Assembly: GCF_027497495.1 (NCBI RefSeq)
Contig: NZ_CP114205.1
Span: forward strand, 7,750,001 to 7,814,000
Reading direction: 5' to 3'
DNA length: 64,000 bases
Source: Streptomyces tubercidicus
GTDB taxonomy: Bacteria > Actinomycetota > Actinomycetes > Streptomycetales > Streptomycetaceae
The translations under genes and the position numbers were made by a program. The notes under the pieces are model-generated. The model saw only the letters and a list, made by a program, of their open reading frames with translations. It searched no databases and was not told where the DNA came from. Below, one piece after another: positions 42,801 through 51,800 of the stretch (position 1 is the first letter of the stretch; each line of letters starts with the position of its first letter).

Positions 42801-45800
42801 TTCGGGATCAGTGGCACCAACGCGCATGTGGTGCTCGAACAGTCCGAGGCGACGGACAGCGGAGCCAACTCCGCCGACAGCGGTCCCGAGAACATCGCGC
42901 ACGCCGAAGGGCCTGTTGTGTGGCCGCTGTCCGCCCGCTCCGCCGTGGCACTCCGCGACCAGGGGAAGCGGCTGCGCGCGCACCTCGCAGACCGTCCTGG
43001 CCTGCTGGTGCACGATGTCGGGTACTCGCTCGCCACCACCCGGGCCGCTTTCGACCACCGTGCGGCGCTGGTTGCCGAGGACCGGGACACCTTCCTGAAC
43101 GGCCTTGCCGCGCTGGCCCGCGGGGAGGACTCGGTGGGGCTGGTGCGCGGGCAGGCGGGCACTGGTGGGAAGCTCGCCTTCCTGTTCAGCGGTCAGGGGT
43201 CCCAGCGCGCCGGGATGGGACGTGAGCTCTACGAGCGGTTCCCCGCGTATGCGGCGGCGTTCGACGAAGTCTGCGCGGAGTTCGACCGGCACCTCGAACG
43301 GCCGCTGCGTGACCTCGTCTTCGCGGACGAGGGCACGCCGGATGCCGCGCTGCTCGACCGCACCGCCTACACCCAGCCCGCGCTGTTCGCCGTGGAGACG
43401 GCGCTCCATGCCCTCGTTGGATCGTGGGGCGTCAGGCCTGATGTCCTGATCGGCCACTCCATCGGAGAGCTGACTGCCGCGCACGTGGCCGGGGTGCTGA
43501 CCATGGAGGATGCCTGCGCCCTCGTCGCGGCTCGCGGGCGGTTGATGCAGGCACTGCCGGACGGCGGCGCCATGATCGCCGTACAGGCTGCTGAAGAAGA
43601 GGTGCTGCCCCTGCTGGAGGGTCTTACGGACCGGGCGGGGATCGCCGCGGTGAACGGACCTACGGCCGTCGTCGTCTCCGGGGCAGAGGATGCGGTCACC
43701 CACATTGCTGGGCAGCTGGCCGAGCAGGGGCGAAAGACTAGGCGTTTGCGGGTCAGCCATGCGTTTCACTCACCACTGATGGAAGCGATGCTGACGGAGT
43801 TCGGTGAAGTCGCGCGGGGGGTGCGCTATGCACCACCGCGGATTCCTGTCATCTCCAACCTCACGGGGGAACCGGCCACCGAAGCCGATCTGACCTCGCC
43901 CGACTACTGGGTGCGGCAGGTGCGGGAGGCCGTGCGCTTCTGCGACGGCATCCGCCGACTGGAGGCGGACGGCGTACGGACGTACCTGGAGCTGGGTCCT
44001 GATGGCGCCCTTGCCGCCATGGCTTGGGAGAGTCTGCGGGAGCCCGATGAGGCCACCGCCGCGCTCCCCGTCCTGCGGCGCGAACGGCCCGAGGTACGCA
44101 GCGCCCTGCTGGCCGCGGCGGGCCTCCAGGTGCGCGGCCTGGCGGAGTCGGCCGCGCTGTCTGGGGCCGGGGCACGCCGTGTCGAACTCCCCACCTACGC
44201 CTTCCAGCACGTCCGGTACTGGCTGGATCCGGCCGGGGATCTGGGCTCTGCCGGGTTGGTGTCCGCTCATCACCCCTTGCTGGGTGCTGCACTGTCCCTG
44301 GCCGGCAGTGCGGGCGGAACGGACAGCGCAGAGGGCATGGACAGCGTGTACGGCGCGAGCGAGGGCGGGGCCCTGGTGTTCACGGGGCGGGTGTCCGTCA
44401 CGGCCCAGCCCTGGCTCGCCGAGCATGTCGTTTCGGGCTCGGTCCTGCTCCCCGGTACCGCCTTCCTGGAGCTGGCTGTCCGTGCTGGGGATCAGGTCGG
44501 CTGCGGGCAGGTGGAGGAACTGACGCTGCAGGCGCCGCTCGTCCTGCCGGAGCGGGGTGCCGTACAGCTTCAGGTGGCCGTCGGGGTCGCGGATGAGTCC
44601 GGACGCCGGATGCTGAGTGTCTACTCCCGGCCGCAGGACGCACAAGCCGACCAGCCTTGGGTGCGCCATGCCGTCGGTGTTCTCGGCACGGACAGCCCGG
44701 CGTCCGGGGCAGGCCTGTCTGAGTGGCCGCCCGCTGGGGCGGAGCCCGTCACCATCGAGGGGCTGTATGAGGGGCTGGCGGCAGCGGGGTTCGAGTATGG
44801 GCCGGTGTTCCGTGGTCTGCGCGAGGTATGGAGCCGTGGTGACGAGTTGTTCGCCTCGGTTGAACTTCCGGAGAGTGCCGTAGCCGAGGCGGCTGGGTTC
44901 GGGCTGCATCCGGCGTTGTTGGACTCGGCGCTGCATGCGCTCGGACTCGTGGACTCCGGCGGAGCGGATGAGGGGCGAGGTAGGTTGCCCTTCTCCTGGT
45001 CGGGGGCGACGCTGCATGCGTCCGGGGCGTCGGTGCTGCGTGCGCGACTGTCCGTGAACGGCCCTGACTCGGTCGCCCTGGAGCTGGCCGATGCCTCGGG
45101 TGGACCCGTCGCGACGATAGACTCCCTGGTCCTGCGACCCGTGTCGGCCGACGGGATCGCCCAGGCCAAGGCAGGCGGGCAGGACACCGCGCTGCACACG
45201 ATGGACTGGATCCCGCTGCCGGAGCCCGCCGAGTCCACCGCGTCCGCGGTAGCCGTCGAAGCAGCCGTGGACATGCGCGACGGCACGGACGGCCGACTCG
45301 ATCTGTCCGCGATCGGCGCGTCCGTATACCCGGACCTCGGTTCGCTGCCCCAGGGCGAGGTACCCTCCCACGTCCTGCTGTGGCTGGACGCTCCTGACGG
45401 CGACCCGGCGGCCGCCGCGCACACCGCGACCCATCGGGCGCTCGACATCATCCAGACCTGGCTGGCCGACGAGCGATTCGCCGCCTCCCGGCTGGTCGTC
45501 GTCACCCAGGGCGCGGTCACCGTGGACGAACGCCGACCGAACCCGGCACTGGCCGCCGTCTGGGGGCTCATCCGATCGGCACGTTCGGAGAACCCGGACC
45601 GGTTCACGCTGGTCGATCTCGACGGGGTGAGCGAGTCCCTCGCCGTGCTCCCCGCCGCACTGGCCTGCGACGAGCCTGAACTGGCCGTGCGCGCGGGCGA
45701 GGTCTACGTCCCGAGGCTCAGCAGGCACGTGCGGCCGGATGCGCTGCCGGTGCCCGAGCAGAGCGGTGCGTGGTGCTTGGACATCGTGGAGAAGGGCACG

Positions 45801-48800
45801 TTGGAGAACCTGCACCTGGCGGAGTGCCCCACGGCGCAGGCCGAGTTGGGTGCCGGGCAGGTGCGGATCGCGGTGCGCGCCGCCGGTCTGAACTTCCGTG
45901 ATGTGCTGAACGCGCTCGGCATGTATCCGGGTGACGCCGTGCCCCTGGGGATCGAGGGTGCCGGTGTGGTCACCGAGGTCGGCCCGGGAGCGACCGGGTT
46001 CTCCCCGGGCGATCGGGTCATGGGACTCTTCACGCAGTCCTTCGGTCCGCTCGCGGTGGCCGACGCGCGCACCCTCGCCCGCATCCCCGAGGGGTGGTCG
46101 TTCGCGCAGGCTGCGTCGGTTCCGGTGGTGTTCCTGACGGCGTACTACGCGTTGGTGGACCTGGGGGAGCTGCAGGCGGGTGAGTCGGTGCTGGTGCATG
46201 CCGCCGCGGGCGGTGTGGGCATGGCCGCGGTGCAGTTGGCGCGGCATCTGGGCGCGGAGGTGTTCGGTACCGCGAGCCCGGGGAAGTGGGAGTCTCTGCG
46301 GTCCTCGGGTCTGGATGAGGCGCATATTGCGTCCTCGCGTGATCTGGACTTCGAGGGGGCGTTCCTGGCGGAGACTGCCGGCCGGGGTGTGGATGTGGTG
46401 CTGGATTCCCTGGCCAGGGAGTTCGTGGATGCCTCGCTGCGGCTGCTGCCGCGGGGCGGACGCTTCCTGGAGATGGGCAAAACCGACATCCGGGAGCCGG
46501 CGCAGGTGGCCGCGGAGCACGAGGGCGTGCGTTACCAGGCGTTCGATCTGTGGGAGGCCGGCCCGGAGCGGATCGGGGAGATGCTGACGGCGCTTGTCGC
46601 GCTCTTCGAGGAGGGTGTGCTGCGGCCGCTGCCGCTCACTGCGTGGGACGTACGGAAGGCGCCTGAGGCGTTCCGTTACCTCAGCCAGGCCAAGAATGTC
46701 GGCAAGGTCGTGCTGACGATGCCGGTTCCTCTCGATTCGGAAGGAACGGTGCTGGTCACGGGTGGTACGGGTGGTCTGGGTGCGTTGGTGGCCCGGCATC
46801 TGGTGACCGAGCACGGGGTACGGCACCTCCTGTTGGTCAGTCGTCGGGGGCCACAGGCTCCGGGCGTCGACGCGCTGTGCGAGGAACTCGCCGCCCTCGG
46901 CGCCGAGGTCACCGTCGCCGCGTGTGACACCGCGGATCGTACGGCGCTGAGCGGTCTGCTGGGTGCGGTGCCGAAGCAGCATCCGCTCACCGCCGTCGTG
47001 CACACGGCCGGGGTGCTCGACGACGGTGTGCTGTCCTCGATGACGCCCGACCGGCTGGATGCCGTGCTCGTGCCGAAGGCGGACGCGGTGAGCACCCTGC
47101 ACGAGCTGACCCGGGGCGAGGACCTGGCCGCATTCGTCCTCTTCTCCTCCGTCGCCGGCATGTTCGGCAGCTCGGGGCAGGGGAACTACGCGGCGGCGAA
47201 TGCCTTCCTGGACGCGTTCGCCCAGGCCAGGAACGGTGCGGGGCTGCCGGCCACCTCACTTGCGTGGGGCCCGTGGGCGCCCGGCGTGGGAATGACCGGC
47301 GAGCTGGCGGAGGCCGATCTGCAGCGCATGACGCGTGGCGGCATGCTGCCGTTCACGGCCGAGCAGGGCATGGCGGCGTTCGACGCCGCGTTCCGTACCG
47401 CCGAAGCGGGGTACGCCCCCGTGCGGCTCGACCAGGCGGCGCTGCGGGCACCGCACTCCGCGGTGCCGGCTCTGCTGCGTGGTCTGGTGACCGGGTCCGC
47501 CCGGCGCTCGGCCGCGTCGGCTGCCGCCGGTGACGCCGTGCAGAGCCTGCGGACCCGGCTGGCTGCGCTGCCGGCCGCCGAGCGGGAGCCTGCGGTACTG
47601 GACCTGGTCCGTGCGCAGGCGGCACTGGTGCTCGGGCACGCCGGCCCCGAAGCGGTCGAGCCCGCACGGGATTTCCGTGGCTTGGGCATTGACTCGCTCA
47701 CCGCTGTCGAGCTGCGCAACCGGCTGGGCGCGGCGACTGGTTTGCGGTTGCCGGCGACGCTGGTCTTCGACTACCCGTCGCCGGTGGTACTGGCTCGCCA
47801 TGTGTGCACCGAACTGTTCGGAGACGATGCGGCGGCCGTGGCCCCGGTCGCCGCGGCCGGTCGGCCGGCGACCGGCGAGGAGCAGCTCGCCATCGTCGCC
47901 ATGAGCTGCCGGTTCCCGGGAGGGGTGCGCAGCCCCGAGGAGTTCTGGCGGCTGCTGGCCGGTGGTATGGATGCAGTCTCCTCCATACCGGCCGACCGGG
48001 GCTGGCGGACCGACGGAGAGGCCGGCGGGTTCGAGGGCGGTTTCCTCTACGACGGTGGTGACTTCGACGCGGACTTCTTCGGTATCTCGCCCCGCGAAGC
48101 AGTCACCATGGACCCACAGCAGCGGCTTCTCCTCGAAATTTCGTGGGAGGCACTGGAGCGGGCCGGCATCGACCCGACGGCGCTGCGTGGCAGCCGGACC
48201 GGGGTGTTCGCGGGGACGAACTACCAGGGCTACGGCTCGGCCGCGCATACCCTGCCTGAGGGCTCCGAAGGGCAGTTGCTCACCGGTCACGCGACCAGCG
48301 TGGCCTCCGGCCGTGTCTCCTATGCCCTGGGCCTCGAAGGTCCCGCGGTGACGGTCGACACCGCCTGTTCGTCGTCGCTGGTGGCGCTGCATCTGGCCGC
48401 ACAGGCCCTGCGGCTCGGGGAGTGCGATCTCGCCCTCGCAGGCGGGGTGACCGTGATGCCCACTCCGGGTACCTTCGTGGAGTTCGGTCGGCAGGGGGGA
48501 CTGGCGGGCGACGGGCGGTGCAAGGCGTTCTCCGACGACGCGGACGGCACCGGCTGGGGCGAGGGGGCGGGCCTCGTCCTGGTCGAGCGGCTCTCCGACG
48601 CGCGGCGCAATGGCCACCCGGTGCTCGCCGTGCTCCGCGGCTCCGCGGTCAACCAGGACGGCGCGTCCAACGGCCTGACCGCCCCCAACGGCCCCTCCCA
48701 GCAGCGGGTCATCCGGGCGGCACTCGCCAACGCCGAGCTTGCGGCCCACGAGGTGGACGTGGTCGAGGCACACGGCACCGGGACCTCGCTCGGCGACCCC

Positions 48801-51800
48801 ATCGAGGCACAGGCGCTCATCGCCACGTACGGACAGGACCGCGAGCCGGACCGGCCGTTGTGGCTGGGCTCGGTGAAGTCGAACATCGGGCACACTCAGT
48901 CCGCGGCCGGCATTGCCGGTGTGATCAAGATGGTGCTGTCGCTCCAGAACGGTGTACTGCCGCGAACGCTGCATGTCACCGAGCCCTCCTCACACGTGGA
49001 CTGGTCGTCCGGAGATGTGCGGCTGCTGACCCGGGCCGTGGAGTGGCCACAGGGCGAACTGCCGCGCCGGGCCGCTGTGTCCTCGTTCGGGATCAGTGGC
49101 ACCAACGCGCATGTGGTGCTCGAACAGTCCGGGGCGACGGACAGCGGACCCGCCGAGGCCATCTCCACCGACAGCGGTCCCGAGAGCACCGCGCGCGCCG
49201 AACACCACCGGCCCGACAGCCATCAAGGGCCTGTCGTATGGCCGCTGTCCGCCCGCTCCGCCGCGGCACTCCGCGACCAGGGGAAGCGGCTGCGCGCGCA
49301 CCTCGCAGACCGTCCTGGCCTGCTGGTGCACGATGTCGGGTACTCGCTCGCCACCACCCGGGCCGCTTTCGACCACCGTGCGGCGCTGGTTGCCGAGGAC
49401 CGGGACACCTTCCTGAACGGCCTTGCCGCGCTGGCCCGCGGGGAGGACTCGGTGGGGCTGGTGCGCGGGCAGGCGGGCACTGGTGGGAAGCTCGCCTTCC
49501 TGTTCAGCGGTCAGGGGTCCCAGCGCGCCGGGATGGGACGTGAGCTCTACGAGCGGTTCCCTGTGTATGCGGCGGCGTTCGATGAGGTCTGCGCGGAGTT
49601 CGACCGGCACCTTGAACGGCCGCTGCGTGACCTCGTCTTCGCGGACGAGGGCACGCCGGATGCCGCGCTGCTCGACCGCACCGCCTACACCCAGCCCGCG
49701 CTGTTCGCCGTGGAGACGGCGCTCCATGCCCTCGTTGGATCGTGGGGCGTCAGGCCTGATGTCCTGATCGGCCACTCCATCGGAGAGCTGACTGCCGCGC
49801 ACGTGGCCGGGGTGCTGACCATGGAGGATGCCTGCGCCCTCGTCGCGGCTCGCGGGCGGTTGATGCAGGCACTGCCGGACGGCGGCGCCATGATCGCCGT
49901 ACAGGCTGCTGAAGAAGAGGTGCTGCCCCTGCTGGAGGGTCTTACGGACCGGGCGGGGATCGCCGCGGTGAACGGACCTACGGCCGTCGTCGTCTCCGGG
50001 GCAGAGGATGCGGTCACCCACATTGCTGGGCAGCTGGCCGAGCAGGGGCGAAAGACTAGGCGTTTGCGGGTCAGCCATGCGTTTCACTCACCACTGATGG
50101 AAGCGATGCTGACGGAGTTCGGTGAAGTCGCGCGGGGGGTGCGCTATGCACCACCGCGGATTCCTGTCATCTCCAACCTCACGGGGGAACCGGCCACCGA
50201 AGCCGATCTGACCTCGCCCGACTACTGGGTGCGGCAGGTGCGGGAGGCCGTGCGCTTCTGCGACGGCATCCGCCGACTGGAGGCGGACGGCGTACGGACG
50301 TACCTGGAGCTGGGTCCTGATGGCGCCCTTGCCGCCATGGCTTGGGAGAGTCTGCGGGAGCCCGATGAGGCCACCGCCGCGCTCCCCGTCCTGCGGCGCG
50401 AACGGCCCGAGGTACGCAGCGCCCTGCTGGCCGCGGCGGGCCTCCAGGTGCGCGGCCTGGCGGAGTCGGCCGCGCTGTCTGGGGCCGGGGCACGCCGTGT
50501 CGAACTCCCCACCTACGCCTTCCAGCACGTCCGGTACTGGCTGGATCCGGCCGGCACATCGGCCGGTGCCCACCCGGCGCCTGCCGCGGACGAACAGTTC
50601 TGGGACGCGGTGGAACACGCCGACCTGGGCGCCTTCGCCGAGCGGCTCCGGCTGACCGCCGATGCGCCGCTGAGCGAGGTGCTGCCCGCGCTGACCTCGT
50701 GGCGTCAGGCGCACCGCGAACGCACCACCGCCGACGGCTGGGAGTACCAGGTCACCTGGCGGCCCACCGCCGACACCGCCGTCCCCGTGCTGTCCGGCAC
50801 CTGGCTGCTGCCGCTGCCCGCGGGACGCGCCGACAGGGCCCGGGAGAAGGCGATCGTGGACGGACTCGTCGCCCATGGTGCGGCCCGGGTCGTCCCGTTC
50901 GAGGTCGACTGCGGTGAGGTGGAACGCGTTGCACTCGAAGGCCAACTAGCCGCAGTAGCAGCAGAGTTGGGGCCCATTGCCGGTGTGTTGTCGTTGCTGG
51001 GCACCGATGAGGAACCGCACCGGGCGCAGCCCGCCACCCCCGGCGGACTCGCCGCGACCGTGGCGCTCGTCCAGGTCCTCGACGACCTGAGGGTCGGCGC
51101 GCCGCTGTGGTGCGCGACCACCGGAGCCGTCGCGGTACGGGACGGCGAGGCCGTGCCCTCTCCCGTACAGGCCGCTGTCTGGGGCTTCGGACGGGTCGCC
51201 GCGCTGGAGCATCCGCAGGGCTGGGGCGGACTGGTCGACCTGCCCGCGGAGCTGGACGAACGAGCCGTACAGCGGCTGTGCGCCGTGCTGGAGGCCGGGA
51301 CCGGTGAGGACCAGCTCGCCCTGCGCGGCTCGGGTGTGTACGTACGGCGGCTGGTCCGGGCCCGGTTCCAGGACGCCGGCCCCGGCAGCACCGAGCCCTC
51401 GGCAGGTGGCGGCACCGTTCTCATCACCGGAGGCACCGGCGCGCTCGGCGCCCAGGTGGCCCGCCGGCTCACCGACCGGGGCGCCCCGCATCTGGTGCTG
51501 GCGAGCCGGCGCGGAACACGGGCCGACGGCGCGGCCGAGCTGGCAGCCGAACTGACCGCCCGCGGCAGCCGGGTAACGGTCGTCGCCTGCGACACCGCCG
51601 ACCGGGACGCGCTGGCTCAGCTGTTGGCCGAGTATCCCGTCGACGCGGTGTACCACGCCGCGGGCGTGCTCGACGACGGCCTGATCGCCGGGCTGGACGC
51701 GCCGCGCCTGGACGCCGTACTGCGGCCCAAGATGGCCGCCGCGGCGCACCTGCACGAGCTGACGGACGAGCGCACCGCACTGGTGCTGTTCTCCTCCTTC

